DNA of 64,000 bases from Burkholderiales bacterium. GTDB lineage: Bacteria > Pseudomonadota > Gammaproteobacteria > Burkholderiales > Burkholderiaceae. Made by a program: the position numbers and the translations under genes. The DNA is taken from the NCBI GenBank assembly GCA_021287185.1, contig JAJTAZ010000003.1:1-64000 (forward strand), read 5' to 3'. The notes below the pieces were generated by a model. That model did no database searches, was not told the DNA's origin, and was given only the letters and a program-made list of their open reading frames with translations. Positions 28,627-38,456 of the stretch are shown here, in pieces (the first letter of the stretch is position 1; each line of letters opens with the position of its first letter).

Positions 28627-28669
28627 TGTGGATGGTAAAAACACGGACTAAGGCGTGCGAATGGCCAAA

Positions 28670-29194
28670 CTACGACACGACCGCCACCCGCAAATCCAAC
28701 TCCACACTGGCATTTTTGGGCAATTGGTACACGCCGACCGAAGTTCGTGTGTGCACACCCGCCTCGCCGAAAATCTCATACAGCACATCCGATGCGCCAT
28801 CGGCAACTTCACTGTGTTGGGTAAAATCGTGGGCAGATTGTACAAATACATTGAGTTTTAAAATTTTATCAATTCGCGCCAAATCGCCCAAATGGTTGCG
28901 CAGTAAAGCCAACGCGCGCATCACACAAATTTTCGCGGCGATTTGTGCTTCAAGCAACGAAACCACCTCGCCCACACGCCCCGTCACCATGACCGTGTTG
29001 CCCACGCGCGGAATTTGTCCGCTAATTTCAATCACACCTTGATGCTCAATGAGTGAGACATAATGCCCACCGATGAGGATTTGTCCATCGAAGTCGTAAC
29101 CCAATTGTTGTGCAAGTTGTGTAAATTTTTGGTTGCGATTTGGCATAGTGGGGTTTTTATGGTTTGGGTACACGAATTGGTCGAGCCATATCAT
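28670..29194 (-). CDS. RidA (YjgF/YER057c/UK114) family protein
   Basis: RidA-type proteins deaminate reactive enamine/imine intermediates or have related roles. The 174-residue product has the chorismate-mutase-like core with ISGQIPRVG, ALALLRNHLG, VFVQSAHDF and GVHTRTSVGVYQLPKNASVELDLRV. It is longer than RidA itself (about 128) because of an N-terminal segment, as in the subgroup with unknown substrate. The ATG chosen has a GAGG site eight bases upstream; a second ATG at 29146 (MPNRNQKF) matches many homologues from memory but has no such site. The true start is therefore uncertain. Confidence 0.85.
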   Translation of the reverse strand: MIWLDQFVYPNHKNPTMPNRNQKFTQLAQQLGYDFDGQILIGGHYVSLIEHQGVIEISGQIPRVGNTVMVTGRVGEVVSLLEAQIAAKICVMRALALLRNHLGDLARIDKILKLNVFVQSAHDFTQHSEVADGASDVLYEIFGEAGVHTRTSVGVYQLPKNASVELDLRVAVVS

Positions 29195-29220
29195 TGACTA
29201 AACCTCGGTTACATTTCAAC

Positions 29221-29406
29221 TTACTTCTTACGTTCACCAAAGTACGACTGTGCCCACAAAATATAAACCACGCCCATCATTCCGCCAATTAATATTCTCA
29301 TGGATTTGGTTTCTCCAAATTTAATTGTCAAATATGCAGTAATCAGCAATCCGGATACTAACAGTGTGTTGGTTTTGAATTTCCCTCTAAATGATTTAAT
29401 TCTCAT
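29221..29406 (-). CDS. Small putative inner-membrane protein overlapping the end of cysE
   Basis: A 61-residue frame starting [11 protein letters not shown] (a second ATG is directly upstream). It has two hydrophobic segments, about residues 13-31 ([16 protein letters not shown]) and 36-54 ([15 protein letters not shown]), separated by a short charged turn: a hairpin membrane protein. Its start lies inside the last codons of cysE, with a GGTG element before it, so translation may be coupled. I do not recognise the family. Evidence is only reading frame, hydrophobicity and position. Confidence 0.5.
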   Translation of the reverse strand: MRIKSFRGKFKTNTLLVSGLLITAYLTIKFGETKSMRILIGGMMGVVYILWAQSYFGERKK

Positions 29407-30067
29407 CATTTTTTTCACCTTGTAATTGCGTCTCCAACTGCGCAATCCGTTCGTTCAATGCTTTGAGCGTTTGCATCATCGGATCTTCTTCGTTGGTGTT
29501 CACGCCGTAGCCGCTGAATACAGGTGCGGCAGGTTTATCGGCTTCTTTCGGTTTACTGCCGACAATGTGCGCAGGGTTGCCCACCGCCGTCGCACCCGCA
29601 GGTACAGGCTTAATCACCACCGCGTTGGAGCCGATTTTTGCGCCTGCGCCAACGGTGAAGCTGCCCAATACTTTCGCGCCACCACCAACAATCACGCCCG
29701 CCTCGAGTGTTGGGTGGCGTTTCGCACCGCGCTCGAGCGAAGTGCCGCCCAGTGTCACGCCTTGGTAAATCGTGCAATCATCGCCAACTTCGGCGGTCTC
29801 ACCAATCACGATGCCCATGCCGTGGTCAATAAACACGCGCCGTCCCATTTTTGCACCTGGGTGAATTTCAATCCCCGTGAGCCAGCGCGACACGTGCGAG
29901 ACAAAACGTGCCAACCAGTAAAATTGATTGAGCCACAATGCGTGCGCCAAACGGTGGATGGTCAATGCATGAAACCCTGGATAGCAGGTAATCACTTCCC
30001 ATGTTGAACGTGCAGCAGGGTCTTTGGTACGGATGGTGGCGATGTCTTCTTTGATTTGGCTTAACAT
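29396..30067 (-). CDS. cysE: Serine O-acetyltransferase
   Basis: CysE acetylates L-serine with acetyl-CoA to make O-acetylserine for cysteine synthesis. It is a left-handed beta-helix protein of 223 residues. An N-terminal helical part carries [18 protein letters not shown], and the hexapeptide repeat region contains [15 protein letters not shown] with the catalytic histidine and [17 protein letters not shown]. The start MLSQIKED fits homologues better than an in-frame GTG 18 codons earlier. The last 25 residues look like a short coiled coil. It lies near trmJ and suhB, as in other Burkholderiales. Confidence 0.94.
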   Translation of the reverse strand: MLSQIKEDIATIRTKDPAARSTWEVITCYPGFHALTIHRLAHALWLNQFYWLARFVSHVSRWLTGIEIHPGAKMGRRVFIDHGMGIVIGETAEVGDDCTIYQGVTLGGTSLERGAKRHPTLEAGVIVGGGAKVLGSFTVGAGAKIGSNAVVIKPVPAGATAVGNPAHIVGSKPKEADKPAAPVFSGYGVNTNEEDPMMQTLKALNERIAQLETQLQGEKNDEN

Positions 30068-30147
30068 GGTGTGCTCGTCTGGGTTTGATTGTTTTGTTGG
30101 CAATTCGTCTAATTTCGTCACTATTTCAATTTACCACATCGTCATGG

Positions 30148-30249
30148 CGTCATTGCGAACCAGCCTTATCGGTGAAGCAATCCAGCAGTTTCGGATTATT
30201 TAATGCTGGGGTGGATTGCTTCGCTGATGAATCATCGCTCGCAATGACG
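30148..30249. repeat. Palindromic intergenic repeat (REP/MITE-like)
   Basis: The ends CGTCATTGCGA and TCGCAATGACG are perfect 11-base inverted repeats. Inside, GAAGCAATCCAGCA faces TGCTGG...GGATTGCTTC, so the whole 102-base unit can fold into a long hairpin. It lies between cysE and trmJ. A decayed second copy is at 24873-24975. The sequence style matches widespread short palindromic elements, and no coding capacity is present. Confidence 0.8.
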
Positions 30250-30319
30250 GAATATCGTTTGACGGCGAACAGATATTGATATAGGAATGACAGCTTGCGC
30301 AATCATAACCCAAAATCAC

Positions 30320-31165
30320 CTATTTGTCGCCCTCGTGACCTTTGCCTTCAATCACCGCCCGCGCAATGCCGCGCAAAAAATTCACTTCATTGTGCGTCAA
30401 TTGAGTTCGTGCAAATAATGCACGCACCCGCGCCATCGTTTCGCTCGGAATTTCTGGGTTAATCAAACCCAATTCAATCAGCATTTGTTCCCAATGCATG
30501 AGCATGCCTTCGACTTTTTGCACATCGGCGGTTTGTTGTTGCATGGGAATTTCGAGGTTGATTTTCGGTGTTGTTAACAAATTAGCCTGTAAACGCTCAC
30601 TTTCACCACAATACCCACCACCATGCAATGCCGCTTGACGCAGGCTATACGTCATCACCTGCACCGCTTGCGCGAGATTGAGCGAGTTGTACTCAGGATT
30701 GGCTTCAATCTGACACAGGCGTTGACACATCATCACTTCATCGTTGACCAGTCCACTGCGCTCGGCGCCAAACACAAAGGCGATTTTCGGCATCGGTAAA
30801 TTGTGCGCCAACGCGGTTGCAAACTGCGCCATCACCTCGGCCGCTGCCTCATCTGAGGTGCGCATCGGCGGCGACAAATCGCGAGGACGCGCTGAAAACG
30901 CATACGCACAATTCACTCCAACCAAGGCACTGGCCAAGTCAGGCACAATCTGCGCAGCTTCCAGAACATCGGTCGCACCCGAAGCCAAACTAATCGCATC
31001 AGGTTGACGAGTCATGTCGGCAAAGCGCGGCGAAGTAATATACAACTCGCTCAGCCCCATATTCGCCATCGCCCGTGCGACTTGACCAACATTGCCAGGA
31101 TGTGAAGTACGCACCAACACGATGCGGATTTGCGATAATTGCGCTAAAGTGGTTTGAGAATTCAT
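30320..31165 (-). CDS. trmJ: tRNA (cytidine/uridine-2'-O)-methyltransferase TrmJ
   Basis: TrmJ methylates the ribose of position 32 in certain tRNAs using SAM. The 281-residue SPOUT protein has VRTSHPGNVGQVARAMANMG at its start, then FVFGAERSGLVNDEV and NSLNLAQAVQV, the knot motifs that bind SAM. The C-terminal part (about 200-281) has the alpha-helical RNA-binding extension of TrmJ (LTHNEVNFLRGI). It is divergent from suhB with a 133-base gap, a common pairing. Confidence 0.93.
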   Translation of the reverse strand: MNSQTTLAQLSQIRIVLVRTSHPGNVGQVARAMANMGLSELYITSPRFADMTRQPDAISLASGATDVLEAAQIVPDLASALVGVNCAYAFSARPRDLSPPMRTSDEAAAEVMAQFATALAHNLPMPKIAFVFGAERSGLVNDEVMMCQRLCQIEANPEYNSLNLAQAVQVMTYSLRQAALHGGGYCGESERLQANLLTTPKINLEIPMQQQTADVQKVEGMLMHWEQMLIELGLINPEIPSETMARVRALFARTQLTHNEVNFLRGIARAVIEGKGHEGDK

Positions 31166-31194
31166 ACAATTGTGCTTAAGTCTTTGTTAAACCT

Positions 31195-31223
31195 TTGAGA
31201 AACCATGAATAGTACAGTAAAAT
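31195..31223 (+). promoter_or_regulatory. Candidate sigma-70 promoter of suhB-mutS
   Basis: TTGAGA and TAAAAT are separated by 17 bases. Transcription would start near 31230, about 70 bases before suhB, and could continue into mutS, which begins only 11 bases after suhB. Confidence 0.45.
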
Positions 31224-31298
31224 GGCACGGTTGCCACGGCCAAACGCTGGTGGCTTGCTTACGCATTTGCTCATTTTACAACTCAGACTGGATACATC

Positions 31299-32093
31299 AT
31301 GCAACCCATGCTCAAAACCGCCATTGACGCTGCTCGCGCTGCTGGCACCCTCATCAATCGCGCCGCACTCAACCTCGATCAAATCAAAGTCGGCCAAAAA
31401 AGCGCACATGAGTACGTCACCGAAATCGACCAAGAGGCAGAAAACATCATTCGTGAGCAGTTGCTCACCGCCTATCCCAAACACGCATTTGAAGGTGAAG
31501 AATCTGGCGTATCGGGTCATGTGAAATCCAACTGCCGCTGGATTGTGGATCCGATTGATGGCACGACCAACTTCATTCATGGTTTGCCCCACTACGCCAT
31601 CAGCATTGCAATGGAGCAAGAGGGCAAAATCGAGCACGCCGTGATTTACAACCCAGCCACCAACGATTTATTCACCGCGTCGCGCGGCTCAGGCGCGTTT
31701 CTCAACAATCGCCGCATCCGTGTCTCGACACGCACCCGATTAAGTGAATCCTTACTCTCACACGCCATGCCTGTTCACACACTCAAATCGCGTCCTGAGC
31801 TCGTGCGTCTGCAAACCGCGCTGCGCTTTGGCACATCGGGTCTGCGCAACACTGGCTCAGCGGCTTTGGACTTGGCCTATGTTGCCGCTGGCTACATTGA
31901 TGGATTTGTCGGCGCAGGGCTGAAAAATTGGGACATGGCAGCAGGCGCATTATTGGTCAAAGAAGCGGGCGGCCTGCTGACTGACTTTACGGGCGAAGGC
32001 GACTTTATGGCTGGCGATGTGCTCGCGGCCACGCCAAAACTCTTGCCTGCGTTGTTACGTGAAATCAATCCTGATAACACAACTGCGGTTTAA
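31299..32093 (+). CDS. suhB: Inositol-1-monophosphatase family protein SuhB
   Basis: SuhB is a magnesium-dependent phosphatase acting on inositol monophosphates; in Escherichia coli it also joins the rRNA antitermination complex. The 264-residue product shows the family metal site: [18 protein letters not shown] and, near the C-terminus, [16 protein letters not shown]. The start [13 protein letters not shown] agrees with other betaproteobacterial SuhB. mutS follows closely on the same strand. Confidence 0.95.
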   Translation: MQPMLKTAIDAARAAGTLINRAALNLDQIKVGQKSAHEYVTEIDQEAENIIREQLLTAYPKHAFEGEESGVSGHVKSNCRWIVDPIDGTTNFIHGLPHYAISIAMEQEGKIEHAVIYNPATNDLFTASRGSGAFLNNRRIRVSTRTRLSESLLSHAMPVHTLKSRPELVRLQTALRFGTSGLRNTGSAALDLAYVAAGYIDGFVGAGLKNWDMAAGALLVKEAGGLLTDFTGEGDFMAGDVLAATPKLLPALLREINPDNTTAV

Positions 32094-32104
32094 TCAATCT
32101 CGCC

Positions 32105-34774
32105 ATGAACGCTTCATTCAAAGAGCCCAAAGAATCCAAACCCACACCCATGATGGCTCAGTATTTGAGCATCAAAGCCGAGCATCCAAACACGTTGTTG
32201 TTCTACCGCATGGGGGATTTTTATGAGTTGTTTTTGGACGATGCAATCAAAGCGGCGCAACTGCTCGGCATCACGCTGACCACGCGCGGCTCGAATCAAG
32301 GCGAACCGATTCAAATGGCGGGTGTGCCCTATCACGCCGCCGAGCAGTATTTGGCAAAGTTATTACAACTCGGCGAGTCGGTCGCGATTTGTGAACAAAT
32401 TGGCGACCCAGCGACTTCCAAAGGCCCTGTTGAGCGCAAGGTGGTGCGCATACTCACCCCCGGTACGGTGACCGATGCCGCGCTGCTCAAGGACAAATCC
32501 GATGCGTATTTATTGAGCGTGCACCCATCGACCAAATCCACAGGAACACACGCTTTATTGGGTTTGGCGTGGTTGAATATGGGCAATGGCGAATTATCCA
32601 CTACCGAAATTCCGCGCCGCGACTTGGCCACATGGATAGAGCAAATCCGTCCTGCCGAAATCATTGCCTCGGACAAGGTTTTGCCCGAGTTGCAAGCGCA
32701 AGCGCGAACATTCGACAGCCACGCACCGATTGTGTTTTCACCGATTCCGCACAAATACTGCGATGCGCAGTATGGGCAAAACGCCTTGCTCAAGCAACTG
32801 TCCGCACCGCATTTGGCGAATTTGGATGCCGAGCATTTGACTGTGGGGTTGAACGCGCTCGGTGGTTTGTTGCACTACGCCCAACACACGCAGGGACAAG
32901 CATTGCGCCATGTCCATAGCTTGAACGTGGTGCGCGGTGAGCAGTATTTGACCCTCGATGCGGCAACGCGCCGCAACCTCGAAATCACCGAAAATTTGCG
33001 TGGACAGTCTGACAGTTCAAACACCACCTTGTTTGGCCTGCTCGACCATTGTGCCTCCAGTATGGGTGCGCGATTGCTCAAACGTTGGTTGCACCATCCG
33101 CTGCGCGATGCCGCCACGGTGATGGCGCGTCAATCGGCGGTGCGTGTACTGCTCGACTCCCGTAATTTTTCAGCAACACGCCCGTATTTATCCGCGTTGA
33201 GCGACATCGAACGCATCGGCGCACGCATTGCCCTATCGACTGTGCGCCCGAAAGAACTCGCCGCATTGCGCGACAGTTTGGCGCAATTGCCCGCGATTGC
33301 CCAAATTTTAACGCCGCTGGACAACAGTCTATTGCACATCCTCACACAGGCGTTGAGCGTGCCTGAAGCACTGAGCGAATTGCTCCATCGTGCGCTGTGC
33401 GAAGAACCCGCGACCTTTGTGCGCGAAGGCGGGGTGTTTGCCACGGGTTTTGATGCCGAACTGGATGAGTTGCGTGCGATTCAGACCAATAGCGGTGCGT
33501 TTTTACTCGCACTCGAGTCGCGCGAACGCGAGCGTACTGGCGTGGCGGGACTGAAAGTCGAGTACAACCGCGTACACGGCTACTACATCGAATTGACCCA
33601 CGCGCAACAAGCAACGCTCAATGAGTTGCCAGCTGACTATCAACGTCGCCAAACCCTCAAGGGCGCGGAGCGATTCATCACGCCCGAACTCAAAGCCTTT
33701 GAGGACAAAGCCCTGTCCGCGAAAGAGCGTGCATTGGCGCGTGAGAAATATTTATTTGAATGTTTGTTAAACGACTTACAGATGTTTGTACAGGATATTC
33801 AGCGCGTTGCCAGCGCACTGGCGCAGATTGATGTGCTGTGCAATTTCGCTGAACGCGCCCGCAGTTTGAATTGGTCGGCACCGCAGTTGGTGGCAACGCC
33901 TTGCATCCACATTCAGCAAGGTCGCCACCCCGTGGTGGAACAGCAGGTCACGCCATTCATTGCCAATGATTGTCATCTGTCGCACGATGAGCGATTGTGG
34001 GTCATCACGGGGCCAAATATGGGCGGTAAATCGACCTTTATGCGTCAAGTCGCCCTCATCACATTGCTCGCGTATGTCGGCAGTTTTGTCCCTGCACAGT
34101 CAGCAACCATCGGGCCGATTGACCGCATTTTCACGCGCATTGGTGCGTCGGATGATTTGGCGGGTGGACGCTCAACCTTTATGGTCGAGATGACCGAAGC
34201 GGCACAAATTTTGCAACACGCCACACCGAATAGTTTGGTACTGATGGATGAAATCGGACGTGGCACTTCGACCTTTGACGGTTTGGCTTTGGCTCTGGCG
34301 ATTGCGCAGTCGCTCATCCGCCAACAACAAAGTTTGACTCTGTTTGCCACGCATTACTTCGAACTCACCGATTTGGCGCAACACATCCCGCAAGTGAAAA
34401 ACGTGCACCTGTCGGCGATTGAGGAGCGTGATTCGATTGTGTTTTTACACCAAGTGCAGGCAGGCGCGGCGAGCAAAAGTTATGGTTTGCAAGTCGCCCA
34501 ACTGGCAGGTGTACCGAAATCAGTGGTTGCGGCTGCGCGTAAATATCTGCACGAATTGGAAACCCAACACGCCCATGCCAATGCACCGCAACCTGATTTA
34601 TTCAGTGTCGCCGAAACCGCTGAGGATGTATTTTTCGATGCGCCATTGAATAACGAACCTGAGTTTTTACCGCATCCTGTGGTCAGTGAATTGTCTGAAC
34701 TTAATGTGGACGAACTCACACCGCGTCAAGCCTTGGATGTGTTGTATCAACTCAAAAGCAAACTGTCATCGTAA
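32105..34774 (+). CDS. mutS: DNA mismatch repair protein MutS
   Basis: MutS recognises base mismatches and small loops and starts methyl- or nick-directed repair with MutL. The 889-residue protein contains the mismatch-wedging motif F39-Y-E41 within GDFYELF, the connector, core and clamp domains, and the ATPase with Walker A GPNMGGKS at 636-643, then [18 protein letters not shown] (Walker B) and FATHYFEL. The C-terminal segment [17 protein letters not shown] matches the helix-turn-helix tail that supports dimer contacts. It is 11 bases downstream of suhB, so cotranscription is likely. Confidence 0.97.
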   Translation: MNASFKEPKESKPTPMMAQYLSIKAEHPNTLLFYRMGDFYELFLDDAIKAAQLLGITLTTRGSNQGEPIQMAGVPYHAAEQYLAKLLQLGESVAICEQIGDPATSKGPVERKVVRILTPGTVTDAALLKDKSDAYLLSVHPSTKSTGTHALLGLAWLNMGNGELSTTEIPRRDLATWIEQIRPAEIIASDKVLPELQAQARTFDSHAPIVFSPIPHKYCDAQYGQNALLKQLSAPHLANLDAEHLTVGLNALGGLLHYAQHTQGQALRHVHSLNVVRGEQYLTLDAATRRNLEITENLRGQSDSSNTTLFGLLDHCASSMGARLLKRWLHHPLRDAATVMARQSAVRVLLDSRNFSATRPYLSALSDIERIGARIALSTVRPKELAALRDSLAQLPAIAQILTPLDNSLLHILTQALSVPEALSELLHRALCEEPATFVREGGVFATGFDAELDELRAIQTNSGAFLLALESRERERTGVAGLKVEYNRVHGYYIELTHAQQATLNELPADYQRRQTLKGAERFITPELKAFEDKALSAKERALAREKYLFECLLNDLQMFVQDIQRVASALAQIDVLCNFAERARSLNWSAPQLVATPCIHIQQGRHPVVEQQVTPFIANDCHLSHDERLWVITGPNMGGKSTFMRQVALITLLAYVGSFVPAQSATIGPIDRIFTRIGASDDLAGGRSTFMVEMTEAAQILQHATPNSLVLMDEIGRGTSTFDGLALALAIAQSLIRQQQSLTLFATHYFELTDLAQHIPQVKNVHLSAIEERDSIVFLHQVQAGAASKSYGLQVAQLAGVPKSVVAAARKYLHELETQHAHANAPQPDLFSVAETAEDVFFDAPLNNEPEFLPHPVVSELSELNVDELTPRQALDVLYQLKSKLSS

Positions 34775-34856
34775 CGAATCATGTGGTTGCTTTATAATCA
34801 CCTCAAATGCGTGACTGACACGACTGGCACAACGATTAACCCCACACAGGACACTT

Positions 34857-35411
34857 ATGAAATTCTCTCGTTTGATTGTATCACTCACGCTTGCTCTGAC
34901 CAGCGCGGTCGCCTTTGCCTCTGATTATTTAACCATTCAATTAAAAGACGGTCCCGTGGTGATTAAACTCTCGCCTGAGGTAGCCCCGCAAAATGTGGCA
35001 CGTATCAAAGCATTGGCAACCTCAGGCAAATACAACGATGTGGCGTTTCACCGCGTGATTGATGGCTTTATGGCGCAAACAGGTGATGTGCAGTTTGGCA
35101 ATATGCACAAAGGGTTTGACGCAATGCGCGTGGGCACGGGCGGTTCAAGTGCGCCTGATTTACCCGCCGAATTCTCGAATATTCCGTTTGACCGTGGCGT
35201 GGTCGGCATGGCGCGCTCAAGCGATCCCAATTCTGCCAACTCACAGTTTTTCATCGTGTTTGCGCCCAGCTATTTTTTAAATGGTCAATACACCGTGGTC
35301 GGTAAAGTGGTATCGGGCATGGACAAGGTTGATAAAATCAAACGCGGTGCGGATGACAACAATGGTGCTGTGGCCAAGCCCGATCGCATGTTGCGCGTGA
35401 CCATTGATTGA
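34857..35411 (+). CDS. Periplasmic peptidyl-prolyl cis-trans isomerase, cyclophilin type
   Basis: A 184-residue cyclophilin that would speed proline isomerisation of exported proteins. A signal peptide covers about residues 1-21 (hydrophobic core LIVSLTLALTSAVAFA, cleavage before SDYL). The catalytic segment FHRVIDGFMAQTGD and the later NSQFFIVFAP and YTVVGKVVSGMD are cyclophilin hallmarks. A TATAAT at 34793-34798 lies upstream, but no good -35 element does. It resembles PpiA more than the cytoplasmic PpiB because of the signal peptide. Confidence 0.92.
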   Translation: MKFSRLIVSLTLALTSAVAFASDYLTIQLKDGPVVIKLSPEVAPQNVARIKALATSGKYNDVAFHRVIDGFMAQTGDVQFGNMHKGFDAMRVGTGGSSAPDLPAEFSNIPFDRGVVGMARSSDPNSANSQFFIVFAPSYFLNGQYTVVGKVVSGMDKVDKIKRGADDNNGAVAKPDRMLRVTID

Positions 35412-35441
35412 GTTTAAAACCTTTTGGCAAACGAGGTTTAT

Positions 35442-36518
35442 ATGGCTGCGGATTTGACTGCTTGGCTAAATTGCACCGCTCGTGAACTGGGATTTGCGGC
35501 GGTGTCTGTCAGTCAGCCCGATTTATCCAAAGCGCAAAACTTCTATCACGACTGGATACAAGCGGGCTTTCACGGCGAAATGGACTACATGGCGCGCAAC
35601 GCCGACAAACGCTTTGCACCCGCGCAACTCGTGCCTGAAACCGTGTCCATCATCAGCGTGGCCATGCCGTATTTACCCGCGCCCTTGCATCCTGATTCTG
35701 ATGCGGATTGGCAAAACATTTCGTGGCAAACCCTCGAAACTTCAGACCAAGCCTATGTCTCGCGCTACGCCCACGGGCGCGACTACCACAAAGTGGTGCG
35801 CAGCCGATTGCAAACATTGGCCGAGCGACTAACCGAACACCTCGCACCTAAACCTGTATCGTTTCGGGTGTTTTCCGATTCCGCACCTGTGCCTGAAGTT
35901 GAGATTGCCGCGCAATCGAGCTTGGGCTGGCGCGGCAAACACACCCTACTGCTCAACCGTTCGCTCGGCTCGATGTTTTTCCTCGGTGAGTTGTATGTCA
36001 GCGTGGATTTGCCCGTGAGCGCACCCGAAGTCAACCATTGCGGCAGTTGCAGTGCGTGTATGGATGTGTGCCCAACCCGCGCGATTGTCGCGCCGTATCA
36101 AGTCGATGCACGCCGTTGCATTTCCTACCTCACCATCGAGTATTCTGGCGAAATCCCACACGAGTTTCGCGTCGCGATTGGCAATCGCATCTACGGTTGC
36201 GATGACTGCCAATTGGCCTGTCCATGGAATAAATTTGCGCAAGCCAGTGAGTTGCCCGATTTTGTCGTGCGCAACGGTTTAAATGATGCATCGTTATTGA
36301 CCTTGCTCGCATGGGATGAGGCAATGTTTCATCAGCAAATGGCTGGCTCGGCAATTTACCGCATCGGTCATGCGCAGTGGCAACGCAATCTATTGCTCGC
36401 CTTAGGTAATGGTGCAGCTACACCCGAAGTACTCACCGCGCTCAGTGGATTTATCAATCACCCCAACCCAATACTGGCCGAGCAAGCGCAGTGGTCTCGA
36501 GCGCAATTGTTGTCATGA
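35442..36518 (+). CDS. queG: Epoxyqueuosine reductase
   Basis: QueG reduces epoxyqueuosine to queuosine in tRNA wobble positions, using cobalamin and two [4Fe-4S] clusters. The 358-residue protein has FHGEMDYMARN in the N-terminal part and two cluster motifs, CGSCSACMDVCPTRAI and CDDCQLACPWNKFA. The ATG at MAADLTAW is chosen because GAGG stands six bases upstream; an in-frame TTG six codons earlier lacks a site. The C-terminus includes HEAT-like helices typical of the family. It is 30 bases after the cyclophilin gene. Confidence 0.94.
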   Translation: MAADLTAWLNCTARELGFAAVSVSQPDLSKAQNFYHDWIQAGFHGEMDYMARNADKRFAPAQLVPETVSIISVAMPYLPAPLHPDSDADWQNISWQTLETSDQAYVSRYAHGRDYHKVVRSRLQTLAERLTEHLAPKPVSFRVFSDSAPVPEVEIAAQSSLGWRGKHTLLLNRSLGSMFFLGELYVSVDLPVSAPEVNHCGSCSACMDVCPTRAIVAPYQVDARRCISYLTIEYSGEIPHEFRVAIGNRIYGCDDCQLACPWNKFAQASELPDFVVRNGLNDASLLTLLAWDEAMFHQQMAGSAIYRIGHAQWQRNLLLALGNGAATPEVLTALSGFINHPNPILAEQAQWSRAQLLS

Positions 36519-36638
36519 TGGATTTGAATTATTGTTAACAATGAAAAAGTTATTTGTTTTATTGCTTGTTTATTGTCGCAAACAATGCAAATAGAATGTC
36601 AGCGTGTTTTCCATTTCCTCATTTTTAAAGGAGTCCTC

Positions 36639-37229
36639 ATGAAATCAGCACTTAGTTCCGACGTATTTAATCAATTGTTCTTTGAAGCACGCACTGTCAA
36701 TGCGTTCACCGAACAAAAACTCACCGACGAGCAGTTACACGCTCTATACGATGCGGCAAAAATGCCGCCCACCGCGTTCAACGCACAACCCGCACGTTTT
36801 GTATTCGTCACGTCTCAAGCAGGTAAAGAAAAACTCGTGCCTTTGATGATGCAAGGCAATCAAGCCAAAACCCTGCAAGCCCCGCTGACCGTGATTGTGG
36901 CGTATGACACGAATTTTCAAGAACACTTGCCAGAGCAATTCCCTGCGATGGATGTCAAAGGTATGTTTGATGCGGATCCAGCACTGACTGCAACTGCGGC
37001 GTTTCGCAATGGCAGTTTGCAAGGAGCGTACCTGATAATCGCCGCACGCGCTTTGGGTTTGGACTGTGGCCCGATGAGTGGTTTTGACAATGCGGCAGTG
37101 GATGCAGCGTTTTTCCCAGACGGCCGTTTTAAATCCAACTTCATCGTCAACATCGGCTATGGCGTCCCTGAAAGCAGTTATCCACGCGGTCCGCGCTTGA
37201 CTTTCGAGCAAGCCGTGACAATGGCGTAA
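36639..37229 (+). CDS. Nitroreductase family protein, malonic semialdehyde reductase (RutE)-like
   Basis: A 196-residue FMN-dependent nitroreductase-fold protein. Length and the motifs EARTVNAFTEQKL, KMPPTAFNAQPARFVF, GAYLIIAARALGLDCGPMSGFD and NFIVNIGYG match the RutE group (3-hydroxypropionate forming in pyrimidine breakdown). No other rut genes are nearby, so its substrate may differ. The start is fixed by AAGGAG seven bases upstream; an in-frame start 22 codons earlier has no support. Confidence 0.87.
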   Translation: MKSALSSDVFNQLFFEARTVNAFTEQKLTDEQLHALYDAAKMPPTAFNAQPARFVFVTSQAGKEKLVPLMMQGNQAKTLQAPLTVIVAYDTNFQEHLPEQFPAMDVKGMFDADPALTATAAFRNGSLQGAYLIIAARALGLDCGPMSGFDNAAVDAAFFPDGRFKSNFIVNIGYGVPESSYPRGPRLTFEQAVTMA

Positions 37230-37249
37230 AAGGCTATTGACAAGTTTGA

Positions 37250-37290
37250 TACAATAACGGGACATGCGTACACCTGCGCAGTCCCGTTAT
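37250..37290 (+). promoter_or_regulatory. Extended -10 element overlapping an inverted repeat before metH (first part)
   Basis: TGATACAAT (TGn plus TACAAT) ends at 37255. ATAACGGGAC at 37254-37263 and GTCCCGTTAT at 37281-37290 form a perfect ten-base inverted repeat with a 17-base spacer. The repeat may be an operator, an RNA hairpin near the 5' end, or a weak terminator for the upstream gene; sequence alone does not decide. Confidence 0.4.
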
Positions 37291-37303
37291 TTATTGGAAC
37301 TTT

Positions 37304-38347
37304 ATGAACACCGCATTCACACCTCGCCCCTATACCCGCGCACAAAACCTGCCCGAAATCCTCACACAACGCATTGTCATTCTCGATGGTGCAATGGGGA
37401 CAATGATTCAACAGTACAAACTCTCCGAGGCAGACTATCGCGGTGCACGTTTTGCCGAACACAGCACCGATGTCAAGGGCAATAACGAATTGCTTTCGCT
37501 CACGCGCCCCGATGTGATTAGCGAAATTCACGAACAGTATTTGGCAGCAGGTGCAGACATCATCGAGACCAACACCTTTGGCGCAACTTTGATTGCGCAG
37601 GATGATTATGGTTTGCCTGAACTGGCATACGAGATGAATTTGGTTTCAGCACAGTTGGCGAAAAAAGCCTGCGAGAAATTTTCCACGCCCGACAAACCGC
37701 GCTTCGTCGCAGGCGCGTTTGGTCCACAACCGAAAACCGCGAGTATTTCGCCCGATGTCAACGATCCAGCGGCGCGCAACATCAATTACGAGCAATTGCG
37801 CGTGGCCTATTACGAGCAAGCCAAGGGTTTGCTCGAAGGTGGCGCGGATGTGTTTTTGGTCGAAACGATTTTTGACACGCTCAATGCCAAAGCCTGCCTA
37901 TTTGCAATTGAGCAATTGTTTGAGGACACGGGCGAGCGTTTGCCCGTATTGATTTCAGGTACCGTCACCGATGCTTCTGGACGGATTTTATCGGGGCAAA
38001 CGGTTGAGGCATTTTGGTACAGCCTGCGCCACGCCAAGCCTTTGACCTTTGGCCTAAACTGCGCACTGGGTGCATCGTTGATGCGTCCATATATCGCGGA
38101 ATTGGCGAAAATTTGTGATTGCGCTGTGTCGTGCTACCCCAACGCAGGCTTACCCAACCCCATGAGCGACACAGGATTTGACGAAACGCCCGAAGTGACC
38201 TCAAGTTTGGTCGGTGCATTTGCCAAAGATGGTTTGGTCAATTTGGTTGGTGGTTGCTGCGGCACAACGCCCGAACACATCGCCGCCATCGCCAAAACTG
38301 TCGCGGCATTCAAACCCCGCGAAGTCCCTGCACACGAGTCTGTGTGA
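37304..38347 (+). CDS. metH: Methionine synthase, homocysteine-binding part (split MetH)
   Basis: This 347-residue protein corresponds to the N-terminal barrel of cobalamin-dependent methionine synthase, which binds zinc and homocysteine. It has [24 protein letters not shown], and the zinc cysteines in FGLNCALGA and [11 protein letters not shown]. It ends where the barrel ends and does not continue into the folate domain, so it is a natural half enzyme. The other domains are encoded at 41272-43905, and the two products must work as a complex. Two unrelated genes, pckG and msrA, lie between the halves. Confidence 0.92.
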   Translation: MNTAFTPRPYTRAQNLPEILTQRIVILDGAMGTMIQQYKLSEADYRGARFAEHSTDVKGNNELLSLTRPDVISEIHEQYLAAGADIIETNTFGATLIAQDDYGLPELAYEMNLVSAQLAKKACEKFSTPDKPRFVAGAFGPQPKTASISPDVNDPAARNINYEQLRVAYYEQAKGLLEGGADVFLVETIFDTLNAKACLFAIEQLFEDTGERLPVLISGTVTDASGRILSGQTVEAFWYSLRHAKPLTFGLNCALGASLMRPYIAELAKICDCAVSCYPNAGLPNPMSDTGFDETPEVTSSLVGAFAKDGLVNLVGGCCGTTPEHIAAIAKTVAAFKPREVPAHESV

Positions 38348-38400
38348 CGCATTGTTGTTTTAGGATACAACGCATTTAAATCCCGAACCAGTATCCAAAT

Positions 38401-38430
38401 AAAAAGCGGAGGACATCATCCTCCGCTTTT
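38401..38430. terminator. Bidirectional terminator between metH (first part) and pckG
   Basis: AGCGGAGGA and TCCTCCGCT form a nine-pair stem around CATCA, with A residues on the left and T residues on the right. It can end transcription from both converging genes. Confidence 0.85.
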
Positions 38431-38456
38431 GTGCGTCATTGCTGTTGATTGGTACA

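Noticed and set aside
36531-36542. ATTGTTAACAAT palindrome after queG
   Set aside because: Only 12 bases, A/T-rich and single; too common by chance to call a site.
37230-37303. Cobalamin or SAM riboswitch before metH
   Set aside because: The leader is too short and lacks the conserved B12-box or SAM-box sequences; only a simple inverted repeat is present.
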